NCBI GenBank assembly: GCA_947498645.1 | Contig: CANMKS010000001.1 | Span: 1,402,032 to 1,466,031 of the forward strand | Length of the DNA: 64,000 nucleotides | DNA from: an uncultured Paracoccaceae bacterium | Lineage (GTDB): Bacteria; Pseudomonadota; Alphaproteobacteria; Rhodobacterales; Rhodobacteraceae | Direction: 5' to 3' | Shown here: piece after piece, positions 17,056 to 28,022 of the stretch | Layout: each line of letters begins with the position of its first letter | How positions within the stretch are numbered: position 1 is the stretch's first letter | Notes under the pieces: generated by a model | Databases searched by the model: none | Told to the model about the DNA's origin: nothing | The model's input: the letters and a program-made list of their open reading frames with translations, nothing else | Position numbers and translations under genes: made by a program

Positions 17056-18054
17056 ATGAGCCTTGATACCGCAGCAACGAAACCGCACGAACAATTGGCT
17101 GCGGCCCTGGCGGATGATCTGGCAGCGGTGAACGGGCTGATCCGCGAAAGGATGGCGTCCAAACACGCCCCGCGCATCCCCGAAGTGACCGCGCATCTGG
17201 TTGAGGCAGGCGGCAAGCGCCTGCGTCCGATGCTGACATTGGCGGCGGCGCGGATGTGTGGCTATGACGGCCCCTATCATGTGCATCTGGCCGCAACAGT
17301 TGAGTTTATTCACACTGCGACCTTGCTGCATGACGACGTGGTGGACGAAAGCAGCCAGCGGCGTGGGCGACCCACGGCGAACCTGTTGTGGGACAATACA
17401 TCAAGCGTTCTGGTCGGTGACTATCTGTTTGCCCGCTCGTTCCAGTTGATGGTCGAAACAGGCTCTATGCGGGTTCTGGATATTCTCGCAAATGCTGCCG
17501 CGACGATTGCCGAGGGTGAAGTGCTACAACTCACCGCGGCGCGCGATCTGGCCACGACCGAGGCGGTCTATCTGCAAGTTGTACGCGGGAAAACAGCCGC
17601 GCTATTTTCTGCAGCCATGGAAGTGGGCGCAGAGATTGCAGGCCAGGATGCCGCGACCAAGAAGGCGCTTTATGACTATGGTGATGCCTTGGGCATCTCT
17701 TTTCAGATTGTTGACGATCTGCTTGACTATGGCGGCACCAAGGCCACCGGCAAGAACGTGGGCGACGATTTCCGCGAACGTAAACTGACCTTGCCTGTGA
17801 TCCGCGCTGTCGCCGCTGCAAACGGCGAAGAACGCGCGTTCTGGGTGCGGACCATCGAAAAGGGCAAGCAGGAAGACGGTGATCTGGATCATGCGATCAG
17901 CCTGCTTGCGAAATATCAGACGATGGAAAGCACGCGCGAAGACGCTATTGCCTGGGCTGAAACGGCGAAATCGGCTTTGGATGTTGTTCCGGATCAACCG
18001 CTCAAGCAAATGTTGGTTGATTTGGCAGATTACGTTGTCGCGCGGATCACCTGA
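17056..18054 (+). CDS. ispB: Polyprenyl diphosphate synthase (octa/decaprenyl type, ubiquinone side chain)
   Basis: A 332-residue trans-isoprenyl diphosphate synthase. Both Asp-rich motifs are present: LLHDDVVDES (first, DDxxD) and QIVDDLLDYGG (second), plus GGKRLRPML near the N-terminus for isopentenyl diphosphate binding. It makes the long side chain of ubiquinone. The start at 17056 (MSLDTAATKPHEQL) is where homologues begin and has GACGGAA upstream; two earlier in-frame ATGs at 17029 and 17041 have poorer spacing. Chain length (C40 or C50) cannot be read from sequence with confidence. Confidence 0.92.
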   Translation: MSLDTAATKPHEQLAAALADDLAAVNGLIRERMASKHAPRIPEVTAHLVEAGGKRLRPMLTLAAARMCGYDGPYHVHLAATVEFIHTATLLHDDVVDESSQRRGRPTANLLWDNTSSVLVGDYLFARSFQLMVETGSMRVLDILANAAATIAEGEVLQLTAARDLATTEAVYLQVVRGKTAALFSAAMEVGAEIAGQDAATKKALYDYGDALGISFQIVDDLLDYGGTKATGKNVGDDFRERKLTLPVIRAVAAANGEERAFWVRTIEKGKQEDGDLDHAISLLAKYQTMESTREDAIAWAETAKSALDVVPDQPLKQMLVDLADYVVARIT

Positions 18055-18055
18055 C

Positions 18056-18082
18056 AAAAAGGGCCGCCCAAAGGGGCGACCC
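18056..18082 (-). terminator. Rho-independent terminator of the DctP gene
   Basis: On the minus strand a 9-bp stem (GGGTCGCCC and GGGCGGCCC, one G-U pair) with a short loop is followed directly by five T. It begins 8 bp after the DctP stop and abuts the convergent polyprenyl synthase stop. Confidence 0.8.
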
Positions 18083-18089
18083 AATTCAC

Positions 18090-19124
18090 TTACTCCGATG
18101 CGCGATTATCTGCGACTGCTGCTTGCGCCGCTGCAACCAGTGCCGCGCCGTCGTAACCCTTGGCGTCCATCTCTGTAATCCATGCAGCGGTTACATTGTC
18201 GCCCAGCGCCATGATCCGCGCCGTTTCGGCCTCTGACAATTCGGCAATCTCGTTGCCATCAGCGGCCATCAGATCACGGCCGACAACGTCGCCTGTATCA
18301 TGGGCGCTGCCCGCCCACTTACTTGCCATCATGCCCGAGTTTGCGTCGATAATGGCGCGCAGATCGTCAGGCATACCCTCGTAGACGTCCTTGTTCATCG
18401 CCCAGATGAAATAGAGGTTATAAAGCGCCCGATCACCCGCCACGTCCGTGTGGCTGTCCGTCAGCTCGTTCAGTTTCAGAGACGGCGACATCTCCCACGT
18501 GATAACACCTCCATCAACCACACCTTTGGACAAGGCTTCGGGGAATTGCGGGACGGGCATGCCGATGGGTGTGGCGCCAAGTTCTTCAAGCAACAACGTC
18601 GCAGGCCGCGATGGGCCGCGCAGTTTCAGGCCTGCGAAATCCTCAACGGTTTCCACAGAGGCGCCTCGTTTGTGAACAATGCCGGGACCATGCATATGGG
18701 CCGCGATCACGTGGACATCTGCGAAGTCGTCCATCAGGAATTCTTGTGTGAATTGCCATGCGGCGGCACTTGCATCTTCACCGGATTTGGTGGTCATGAA
18801 GGGCAGTTCCATTGCTTCGGCTTCGGGGAACCGATTTGGTTGATAGCCGGGGATGACCCAGCCGCCATCAATCGCGCCGTCGCGGATCAGGTCGTATTGG
18901 TTGGGGGCAGCGCCGCCCAACTGCATGAAGGGGTAAAGCTCGACCTTGATGCGGCCTTCGGATTGTTCCTCAATCGCGTCGGCCCAAGGCTGCATGAAAT
19001 AGGTTGGGTTGGCACTGGCCGGTGACACAAAGTGCTGAAAGCGTAGTGTGACTTCCTGCGCCAGAACAGAAGTGGCAGATAAGCCAAAGGCAGCCGCGAT
19101 GGCGGCAGTTTTCAAGATGTGCAT
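18090..19124 (-). CDS. TRAP transporter substrate-binding protein, DctP family
   Basis: A 344-residue periplasmic binding protein with a clear signal peptide (MHILKTAAIAAAFGLSATSV, cleavage after LAQ). Mature sequence begins EVTLRFQHFVSPASANP and contains the DctP landmarks MQPWADAIEEQSEGRIKVE, LRGPSRPATLLLEELGATP and a late AWITEMDAKG. The start at 19124 has AAAAGG 9 nt upstream; ATGs at 19133 and 19142 are alternatives. TRAP systems need DctQ and DctM membrane subunits, but neither is adjacent nor anywhere in the window, so this is an orphan binding protein here. The ligand is probably an organic acid (family inference). Confidence 0.88.
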   Translation of the reverse strand: MHILKTAAIAAAFGLSATSVLAQEVTLRFQHFVSPASANPTYFMQPWADAIEEQSEGRIKVELYPFMQLGGAAPNQYDLIRDGAIDGGWVIPGYQPNRFPEAEAMELPFMTTKSGEDASAAAWQFTQEFLMDDFADVHVIAAHMHGPGIVHKRGASVETVEDFAGLKLRGPSRPATLLLEELGATPIGMPVPQFPEALSKGVVDGGVITWEMSPSLKLNELTDSHTDVAGDRALYNLYFIWAMNKDVYEGMPDDLRAIIDANSGMMASKWAGSAHDTGDVVGRDLMAADGNEIAELSEAETARIMALGDNVTAAWITEMDAKGYDGAALVAAAQAAVADNRASE

Positions 19125-19255
19125 AGCATGCATCCTTTTCATCAATATTTGGGGGAAAGGTGTCACCGCTAGCGACACGATTGATATAGGGAGGGGTGCG
19201 TTTAGTTGCAAGTCATTCGCAAGAGGGGAAATCGCGCGTGATTTTCCCTCCTGAG

Positions 19256-20068
19256 TCAGACGTTATATGTGGGGTGAAACGTGCCATTTTGCGACAATGT
19301 AAAGATTTCGCAGCCATCCGCCGTGATCCCGATCGAATGCTCGAACTGCGCGGACAGCGATTTGTCGCGGGTCACGGCTGTCCAGTCATCGGCCAGCACC
19401 TTGGTTTCCGGGCGGCCAAGATTGATCATCGGCTCAATGGTAAAGAACATCCCTTCCTCGAGCCGGGCACCGGTGCCTGGGCGACCGTAGTGCAGCACAT
19501 TCGGCGGCGCATGAAACACGCGGCCCAACCCATGGCCGCAGAAGTCGCGGACCACAGACATGCGATGACTTTCGGCGAACAGTTGAATGGCATAGCCGAT
19601 ATCGCCAAAGGTATTGCCTGGCTTTGCCGCCTCAATCCCCTTCATCAAGGCATCATGGGTGACTTCAATCAGGCGCTCTGCCTTGCGCGACGGTGCGCCC
19701 GCCACATACATGCGGCTGGTGTCGCCAAACCATCCATCAACAATCACGGTGACATCAATGTTCAGGATATCGCCTGATTTGAGCTTTTTATCGCCCGGAA
19801 TACCGTGACAGACCACGTGATTGACGGAAATACAGCTCGCATGTTGATAGCCCTTATAGCCAATGGTGGCAGAGGCCGCGCCGGCATCATTGACCATCTG
19901 GGTGATCAACCGGTCGATCTCTCCGGTAGATTGGCCGGGAAAGACATGCGGGGCAATATCATCAAGGATTTGCGCGGCCAGCGCACCCGCTTTCGCCATA
20001 CCGGCAAAGTCGTCTGGCTGATAAAGGCGAATGCCATCTTTGGTCAGGTGGGCTTTGTTCGTTTCCAC
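19256..20068 (-). CDS. map: Type I methionyl aminopeptidase
   Basis: A 270-residue MetAP that removes the initiator methionine. Metal ligands are visible: two Asp in NIDVTVIVDGWFGDTSR, His in FCGHGLGRVFH, Glu in FTIEPM and Glu in AQFEHSIGI, and YKGYQHASCISVNHVVCHGI is a family signature. I place the start at GTG 20068 because AAAAGGA lies 9 nt upstream; an ATG at 20101 has no such site and would add 11 residues. Transcribed leftward together with sfsA upstream. Confidence 0.93.
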   Translation of the reverse strand: METNKAHLTKDGIRLYQPDDFAGMAKAGALAAQILDDIAPHVFPGQSTGEIDRLITQMVNDAGAASATIGYKGYQHASCISVNHVVCHGIPGDKKLKSGDILNIDVTVIVDGWFGDTSRMYVAGAPSRKAERLIEVTHDALMKGIEAAKPGNTFGDIGYAIQLFAESHRMSVVRDFCGHGLGRVFHAPPNVLHYGRPGTGARLEEGMFFTIEPMINLGRPETKVLADDWTAVTRDKSLSAQFEHSIGITADGCEIFTLSQNGTFHPTYNV

Positions 20069-20122
20069 AGGGCCGTGTCCTTTTGCTGTTACCCGGCACA
20101 TAGGTGAAAACGGCGATGAGTT

Positions 20123-20824
20123 CTAGGCCCGGAAACGGAGCGGTTTGCCCAATGTGATCGCCTGCGGGCTGATCTGACAGGCCTGTGCCAGCACGGTGAC
20201 ACCTGCCGCCGCTGCCTGATCAAACGCGGCCTTATAGGTCGGGTCGATATCGCCGGCTAAAGTGACCTCTGCACAATCGGTTCGTTGCACCAGATAGAAC
20301 ATGATCGCGCGATGGCCCTCTGCAACCATCTGCGCCAGTTCAGCCAGATGTTTCGCGCCACGCGCGGTCACACTGTCGGGAAACTCGGCGACGCCTTGCT
20401 GCCGGGACAGGGTGACACTTTTAACCTCTACATATGTATCCGGGCCGGACCCGCTGAGCAGAAAATCGATGCGGCTGTTCTGTCCATACTTTACCTCCGG
20501 GCGCACCAGATCATAAGTGGGCAATCCGGGCACCTCATGCGCCAGCAGCGCTGCCTTCAACGCGCGGTTGGGGACAGAAGTATCTACCCCGGTGAAATGC
20601 CCGTTTTCGTGATCTACCAGGCGCCAGCCGAACCTGAGTTTTTTCTTGGGATCGTCGTTGGGTTCCAGCCAAATCTTCGTGCCCGGCTCTGCCAGCCCCA
20701 TCATCGAGCCGGGGTTGGCGCAATGGGCTGTTACTTCGCGTCCATCCTCCAGCCGCACATCCGCCAGGAAACGCTTGTAGCGTCGGATCAGGCGGGCAGG
20801 GACAAGAGACGTGGCAAATTCCAT
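20123..20824 (-). CDS. sfsA: SfsA family protein (sugar fermentation stimulation homologue)
   Basis: A 233-residue SfsA: MEFATSLVPARLIRRYKRFLADV, then CANPGSMMGLAEPG, NSRIDFLLSG, YVEVKSVTLSR and FPDSVTARGAKHL. The first region resembles an OB-like nucleic acid binding fold and the second a nuclease-like fold; the biological role remains unclear. The start at 20824 removes a 34-residue extension that would run across the divergent CinA-like gene. Start codons of the two divergent genes are only 44 bp apart. Confidence 0.92.
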   Translation of the reverse strand: MEFATSLVPARLIRRYKRFLADVRLEDGREVTAHCANPGSMMGLAEPGTKIWLEPNDDPKKKLRFGWRLVDHENGHFTGVDTSVPNRALKAALLAHEVPGLPTYDLVRPEVKYGQNSRIDFLLSGSGPDTYVEVKSVTLSRQQGVAEFPDSVTARGAKHLAELAQMVAEGHRAIMFYLVQRTDCAEVTLAGDIDPTYKAAFDQAAAAGVTVLAQACQISPQAITLGKPLRFRA

Positions 20825-20867
20825 AGCCGCCCCTATAACCGGATTGGCAAGACAGGAGAACCACCAG

Positions 20868-21590
20868 ATGCCCAACCCGACCGCCGCAATGCTCGTGATT
20901 GGCGATGAGATACTGTCAGGCCGCACGCGCGATGCGAATATGCATTATCTGGCGGGGCAACTCACGGCGATAGGGATCGACCTGCAAGAGGTACGCGTGG
21001 TGAGCGATGATCGTACTGCGATTGTTACGGCTGTGCAGGCGCTTTCTGCCGCATATGATCACGTCTTTACCAGCGGTGGCATCGGGCCGACGCATGATGA
21101 TATCACCGCTGACTGCATCGCTGCGGCCTTCGAGACGCCCATTGACATACGCGACGATGCGCGTGCCTTGTTGCAGGCCCATTATGACCGATCCGGGCAA
21201 GAGTTGAACGCAGCGCGGCTGCGTATGGCACGTATTCCTGATGGCGCGACACTGATCGACAATCCAGTCAGCACCGCGCCGGGGTTCACATTGCACAATG
21301 TGCATGTGATGGCCGGTGTGCCATCGGTATTTCAGGCGATGGTCGCGAGCGTCCTGCCCCTGCTGACAGGGGGCAAGCCGCTGTTATCGCGGACCTTGCG
21401 CGTTGTACGCGGCGAAGGGGATATCGCGGGGCCACTCGCCCTGTTTGCAAACCAGTTTGCGGATCTTTCTGTTGGATCCTACCCTTTCCAGAAGGATGGC
21501 ATCTATGGCGCCAACATTGTCGTGCGCGGCAGTGATGCGGCGCGGTTGGATCATGCGATGACAGAACTTGCGGACATTTTTGCGGTATGA
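20868..21590 (+). CDS. CinA-like molybdopterin-binding domain protein
   Basis: A 240-residue protein of the MoaB/MogA-like fold: AAMLVIGDEILSGRTRDAN, VRVVSDDRTAIV, and the diagnostic FTSGGIGPTHDDITADCIA. It equals the N-terminal half of competence/damage-inducible protein CinA without the C-terminal deamidase domain. The short form is widespread in alphaproteobacteria and its role is unproven (nucleotide pyrophosphatase-like activity is suggested for CinA). AGGAGA lies 9 nt before the ATG at 20868. The stop overlaps the GNAT gene start. Confidence 0.88.
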   Translation: MPNPTAAMLVIGDEILSGRTRDANMHYLAGQLTAIGIDLQEVRVVSDDRTAIVTAVQALSAAYDHVFTSGGIGPTHDDITADCIAAAFETPIDIRDDARALLQAHYDRSGQELNAARLRMARIPDGATLIDNPVSTAPGFTLHNVHVMAGVPSVFQAMVASVLPLLTGGKPLLSRTLRVVRGEGDIAGPLALFANQFADLSVGSYPFQKDGIYGANIVVRGSDAARLDHAMTELADIFAV

Positions 21591-22312
21591 GCCTGCCCGA
21601 CGCCAAGAAGCTCTACGCCGTCATTGATGGCACTTGGCCTGCCTCTGCCAGGCAGGCGGTTGGGCCATGGGTCGTCCGGCTTGATCGCAGCGGCAGCAGC
21701 CGTGTGAGTGCGGCAACAGCAGAACGGGAAGTGACCGAGGATGACATTGCGCAGGCCGCTGATGCGATGCGCCACGCAGGGCAAACCCCGCTATTCATGA
21801 TCCGTGAGGGCGATGATGCGCTAGATGCGATGCTGGCTGTGCGCGGCTACGCGATCAAGGATCCGGTAAACATGTACGCTGCACCAGCGGCGAAAATCGC
21901 GACAGAGCGCCCGCCGCCTGTGACATCATTTGAGGTCTGGCCCCCGCTGGCGGCACAGATAGAGGTTTGGGCTGAGGGCGGCATCGGCCAAGGGCGGCTG
22001 GATGTGATGGAGCGGGCGGGCGTACCAAAGACAACTTTGCTGGGGCGGCTGAACGACAGGCCCGCAGGCACGGTTTTCGTGGGTGTTGCTTGTGATTGTG
22101 CTATGATCCATGCGCTAGAGATTGCCCATGCGCATCGCAGGCAGGGCCTGGCGCGGCATCTGACCCGTGCGGCGGCATTCTGGGCATTGGATGCGGGTGC
22201 AACCTATCTGACTTTGGTGACGACACAGGCAAATGACGGGGCGAATGCGCTCTACACTTCCCTCGGCATGACGCTTGTGGGACAGTATCACTATCGCATT
22301 TTGACGGAGTGA
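21587..22312 (+). CDS. GNAT family N-acetyltransferase
   Basis: A 241-residue protein whose C-terminal half has the acetyl-CoA binding signature (ALEIAHAHRRQGLARHLTRA, R/Q-x-x-G-x-A) and a terminal ANDGANALYTSLGM typical of GNAT enzymes. The N-terminal half (about 1-100) is less conserved and may be a second, degenerate GNAT lobe. It starts in an ATGA overlap with the CinA-like gene and is followed 4 bp later by the AhpD-like gene. The substrate is unknown. Confidence 0.85.
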   Translation: MSLPDAKKLYAVIDGTWPASARQAVGPWVVRLDRSGSSRVSAATAEREVTEDDIAQAADAMRHAGQTPLFMIREGDDALDAMLAVRGYAIKDPVNMYAAPAAKIATERPPPVTSFEVWPPLAAQIEVWAEGGIGQGRLDVMERAGVPKTTLLGRLNDRPAGTVFVGVACDCAMIHALEIAHAHRRQGLARHLTRAAAFWALDAGATYLTLVTTQANDGANALYTSLGMTLVGQYHYRILTE

Positions 22313-22316
22313 CGCC

Positions 22317-22883
22317 TTGACCGACCAACCCACTGCCCTTGATCTTCCGATGGTTGATCCGCTGCCCAAAGAGACGCAGAAGTATTTTGATATCTGCCAG
22401 GAAAAGCTGGGGATGGTGCCGAATGTCCTGCAGGCCTACGCCTTTGACATCGACAAGCTGAACGCCTTCACCACACTTTACAACGATGTGATGCTGGCCG
22501 AGTCGGGGCTGTCCAAGCTGGAACGCGAAATGATTGCTGTCACCGTGTCGTCAATCAACAAATGCTACTATTGCCTGACGGCCCATGGCGCTGCTGTACG
22601 CCAGCTGTCGGGTGATCCGAAACTGGGTGAAATGCTGGTGATGAACTGGCGCGTGGCTCCGCTAGATGCGCGCCAGAAAGCCATGCTGGAATTCGCCGAA
22701 ATGATGACCTTGGCCAGTGCCAAGATCGATGAGACTGATCGCGACGCGCTGCGACAAGTCGGGTTTTCGGATCGTGACATCTGGGACATTGCTGCCGTCA
22801 CGGGCTTTTATAACATGAGCAACCGGATTGCCTCGGCCACGCAGATGGCGCCGAATGACGCCTACCACGCGCAGGCGCGATGA
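22317..22883 (+). CDS. Peroxidase-related AhpD-like protein (carboxymuconolactone decarboxylase fold)
   Basis: A 188-residue protein with the AhpD core LEREMIAVTVSSINKCYYCLTAHG, a CxxC pair plus downstream His as in AhpD-type hydroperoxidases. The N-terminal PLPKETQKYFDICQEKLGMVPNVLQAY and the late DIAAVTGFYNMSNRIA match the group often called uncharacterised peroxidase-related enzyme. The likely start is TTG at 22317, 4 bp after the GNAT stop. The stop overlaps the OmpA-like gene start by 4 bp. Confidence 0.88.
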   Translation: MTDQPTALDLPMVDPLPKETQKYFDICQEKLGMVPNVLQAYAFDIDKLNAFTTLYNDVMLAESGLSKLEREMIAVTVSSINKCYYCLTAHGAAVRQLSGDPKLGEMLVMNWRVAPLDARQKAMLEFAEMMTLASAKIDETDRDALRQVGFSDRDIWDIAAVTGFYNMSNRIASATQMAPNDAYHAQAR

Positions 22884-23818
22884 TCCGGTCTCTGGTTGTT
22901 CTGATCGCCTTTCTGGCAGGGGCTGCCGGGGCCCAGACGTTGGATTTTCCGTCCAATGCCAGCTTGCAACGCGAGGTGGTTCGCCCCTTGGACAGCTATG
23001 TGATGCCGATAGGCATATGGGATCGGGGCGAGATGCCGATCCAAACGGTTGAGGGGCGGTTGATCCAACAGGCATGGCGCATTGAGGCGGCATCCTTGAC
23101 CACGTTGCAACTCGTGCGGCCCTTGCGTGAACAGTTGCGCAACGACCGGTATCGGATCATCTTTGAATGCCAGACCGAGGCCTGCGGCGGATTTGATTTT
23201 CGCTTTGGCGTGGAAACGCTGCCCCCGCCAGAGATGCGGATCAACATCGGCGATTTCCGGTTCCTTGCCGCAGAGCGGACGGGGGAAAACGGTCCTGAAT
23301 ACCTGAGCCTTTTGACCAGTCGGACGGCACAGGCAGGGTTTGTGCAAATCACACATGTTGCTCCGGCGATTGCGGATGATCCACCGCTGGCGGTCGCCGC
23401 CGCGCCTGTGGTGCGGGCGTCCGGTGCAGTGTCGCAGGCAAGTATTGCAGCGCAGCTGGATCAAACCGGCAGCGCGATTCTGCGCGATCTGTCATTTGAA
23501 ACCGGTTCTGCCCAGTTGGGCACCGATGACTATACATCGTTGCAGGCTTTGGCGGACTACCTGCTGACCTACCCCAATCGCACGGTGGCCCTTGTCGGTC
23601 ACACAGATGCCGCCGGCGGGCTGGAGGGCAATATTGCGTTGTCAAAGCGGCGTGCAGCCTCGGTATTGGAACGGCTGGTCGCGGTCTACGGGGCGGACCG
23701 TCGACAGCTTGAGGCGGAAGGAATGGGGTATCTCGCGCCGGTGGCCACGAACCTGACAGAGGATGGTCGCGAGGCAAACAGACGCGTCGAAGTCATCGTG
23801 ACCTCAACCAGCGAATAG
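22880..23818 (+). CDS. OmpA family outer-membrane/periplasmic protein
   Basis: A 312-residue exported protein with a signal peptide (MIRSLVVLIAFLAGAAGAQT). The C-terminal ~110 residues form an OmpA/MotB peptidoglycan-binding domain: LRDLSFETGSAQLG, VGHTDAAGGLEGNIALSKRR with the Asp and Arg that hold diaminopimelate, and GYLAPVATNLTEDGREANRR. The N-terminal part (about 20-180) is not a beta-barrel that I recognise. It probably links the envelope to the cell wall. Last gene of the CinA-GNAT-AhpD-OmpA run, convergent with the GGDEF gene (4 bp apart). Confidence 0.88.
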   Translation: MIRSLVVLIAFLAGAAGAQTLDFPSNASLQREVVRPLDSYVMPIGIWDRGEMPIQTVEGRLIQQAWRIEAASLTTLQLVRPLREQLRNDRYRIIFECQTEACGGFDFRFGVETLPPPEMRINIGDFRFLAAERTGENGPEYLSLLTSRTAQAGFVQITHVAPAIADDPPLAVAAAPVVRASGAVSQASIAAQLDQTGSAILRDLSFETGSAQLGTDDYTSLQALADYLLTYPNRTVALVGHTDAAGGLEGNIALSKRRAASVLERLVAVYGADRRQLEAEGMGYLAPVATNLTEDGREANRRVEVIVTSTSE

Positions 23819-23822
23819 CGGG

Positions 23823-24572
23823 TCACGCAGCGCCATTCGTGGGTGACACCGCTTCGATTTCGTCAAATACGATCATCCGCGCGCGCCCCTGTTGCTTGGC
23901 CTGATAAAGTGCGTGATCAGCAAAGCCGAAGACATCATCAATCGTCCAACCAGGATTTGTGGTCGCGGCCCCGATTGAAAGTGTGACGGTCAAAGGGCCG
24001 GTTGCATCTGTGCTGAATGAAATCGGCTTGGTCAGGCGTTCACCGATGGCGCGTGCTTGCGGCAGTGTAGAGGCATGCAGATAGACAGCAAATTCCTCGC
24101 CACCGATCCGCCCGACGATGTCATCTTCTCTGATGTTGCGTTTGATGGTGTAAGCAATGCTTTTGAGGCATTCATCGCCTGCCTGGTGCCCGTATGTGTC
24201 ATTAATGGCCTTGAACCGATCCGCGTCAATCATCATGAGCACCCCCGCTTTTTTCTTGGATCTGGCTGTCGTGGTCAGATCGAAAAAGGTGCGCCGGTTA
24301 TATAGGCCTGTTAGCCCATCTTCACGGGACAAGGTCCAAAGGTTCTGTTGCAGCTGGATCTGAAAATGGGTGACGGCAAGAAAGAAGGCGACCAAGGGTC
24401 CGCTGACGATAAAGGAATGCAGCACGAAATAGACCAGATGCCCGTCGCTTTGGTCTTCAATGAAGTGATGAAAAAGTCCGCTTGCGGAGGCCAATAGCCC
24501 GATAAGACACAAAAACCGGAGACAGAACCCGATTGCAGTTTGCGGTGCCAGCAAACGCATTAATCTTTCCAT
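23823..24572 (-). CDS. Diguanylate cyclase with two N-terminal membrane helices
   Basis: A 249-residue protein. Two hydrophobic helices (IGFCLRFLCLIGLLASASGL and a second around VYFVLHSFIVSGPLVAFFLAV) precede a GGDEF domain that begins SREDGLTGLYNRRTF. The catalytic loop reads GRIGGEEFAVYL, so GG(D/E)EF is intact and the enzyme should make cyclic di-GMP from GTP. No RxxD inhibitory site is seen right before it. The start at 24572 has GGAAGAGGG just upstream. No dedicated sensory domain is present; the membrane helices may sense. Confidence 0.9.
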   Translation of the reverse strand: MERLMRLLAPQTAIGFCLRFLCLIGLLASASGLFHHFIEDQSDGHLVYFVLHSFIVSGPLVAFFLAVTHFQIQLQQNLWTLSREDGLTGLYNRRTFFDLTTTARSKKKAGVLMMIDADRFKAINDTYGHQAGDECLKSIAYTIKRNIREDDIVGRIGGEEFAVYLHASTLPQARAIGERLTKPISFSTDATGPLTVTLSIGAATTNPGWTIDDVFGFADHALYQAKQQGRARMIVFDEIEAVSPTNGAA

Positions 24573-24700
24573 GCCGTCCCTCTTCCAGCCTGTCTGGAAG
24601 ATAGGACGCATGTGTTGCGATTGGCTTAAGGTAGGCGAACATGTTCTGTGCCCCGCTGTGCGAGCGCGCAGTTATGCGCCACCGTACCGTCGCTGGGAGA

Positions 24701-25606
24701 CTACCAAACATCGGGGCCCTTGTCGGCAAAGGCATGTGCGAGGAAATCAATAAAGGCGCGCACTTTTGGCTGCGTAAAGCGGCCTGGTGGGTAAACGGCA
24801 TAGATGCCTTGCGTCTCTTTTGGCAGATCGGGGATTGCTTCTTCTATCAGCCCGTCGCGCATGGCGTCAGCATAAAGAAAGCTTGGCAGGTATGCGATAC
24901 CAAGGCCGCCAATACAGGCATTCAGCAGGGACTGCCCATCGTTCACGGTTAACCAGCCTGCGGTGCGGACCTGACGTTTCTCACCCGAAGGCGCCGTCAG
25001 TTTCCAGACCGCAGAGTTTGCCTGGTTTGAATAATGCAGCAGCTTGTGTTCGTTCAGATCATCAATCTTTTCGGGGCGGCCGTATTGCTCAAAATAAGCT
25101 GGCGCCGCGATCATACGTTTGGTCGTGTCGGTCAGCTTGCGCGCGCGCAGGGTGCTGTCTTCCAACTCTCCTATTCGGACGGCCATATCAAAACCTTCCG
25201 AGATCAGTTCAACATAGCGGTTGTTAAGCACCATGTTCACAGTGATGTCGGGGAATTCGGCTAGGAAATCGCCCAGAACGGGCGACAGGTGGTTCACACC
25301 AAAGTCGGTTGCGACGCTGATGCGCAGCAGGCCCGATGGGGCGGATTGCATCGAGGTGACCAGCGCGTCGGCCTCACCGGCATCATTCAACACACGGCGG
25401 GCGCGGTCATAATAGGCGAGCCCAATTTCCGTGGGGCTGACACGGCGGGTCGTGCGATTCAGAAGGCGCGCACCAAGGCGGGCTTCCAGTGATGAAACAT
25501 GTTTGGAAACGGCAGATTTGGAGATGCCCATCTTCTTGGCGGCGTCCGTAAACCCACCTTGATCGACAACTGTCGCAAAAGCCTCCATTTCAGTCAGTCG
25601 ATCCAT
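24701..25606 (-). CDS. LysR family transcriptional regulator
   Basis: A 301-residue LysR protein. The DNA-binding helix-turn-helix is in GFTDAAKKMGISKSAVSKHV (about 18-37), followed by LEARLGARLLNRTTRRVSPT. The effector domain starts near residue 90 (GLLRISVATDFGVNHLSPVL), and the overall form is that of the large CrgA/AaeR-like subgroup. It lies downstream of the FadH-like reductase gene on the same strand, separated by a hairpin terminator and a 200-bp promoter gap, so it is probably transcribed separately. Target unknown. Confidence 0.9.
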   Translation of the reverse strand: MDRLTEMEAFATVVDQGGFTDAAKKMGISKSAVSKHVSSLEARLGARLLNRTTRRVSPTEIGLAYYDRARRVLNDAGEADALVTSMQSAPSGLLRISVATDFGVNHLSPVLGDFLAEFPDITVNMVLNNRYVELISEGFDMAVRIGELEDSTLRARKLTDTTKRMIAAPAYFEQYGRPEKIDDLNEHKLLHYSNQANSAVWKLTAPSGEKRQVRTAGWLTVNDGQSLLNACIGGLGIAYLPSFLYADAMRDGLIEEAIPDLPKETQGIYAVYPPGRFTQPKVRAFIDFLAHAFADKGPDVW

Positions 25607-25754
25607 CGAAAATTCCCAATCACATACGTTACCACTGGTATCTTATGTGATCTTCAATTCGGGCAGGAATGGGACCAATGCCTGACAATATGGCGGTATG
25701 AATCCGCTTTGGTGCCCGTCTGGAAACAGCCGCCTGCGCAGAATTACCATAAGG

Positions 25755-25782
25755 CAAAGGGGATAGCATGACTGCTACCCCC
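25755..25782 (-). terminator. Hairpin terminator after the FadH-like gene
   Basis: On the minus strand GGGGTAGCA and TGCTATCCCC form a stem of about 9-10 bp with a 4-nt loop, followed by only three T. It lies 27-54 bp after the FadH-like stop. The short U-tract lowers certainty. Confidence 0.5.
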
Positions 25783-25808
25783 TCATTGTTGCCCTATTTA
25801 GATGAACG

Positions 25809-27980
<2,172 letters not shown>

Positions 27981-27995
27981 TTAAACATTGACGGA

Positions 27996-28018
27996 GCGTG
28001 GGTTTGCACCCACCCTAC
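27996..28018. repeat. Dispersed hairpin repeat unit, copy 1
   Basis: The sequence reads GCGTGGGTTTGCACCCACCC plus three bases, a 23-nt variant of the unit also found at 35496-35539 and 41101-41122. The centre folds as GTGGGT/ACCCAC. It lies within 5 bp of the chosen desaturase start codon. Confidence 0.7.
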
Positions 28019-28022
28019 AGCC

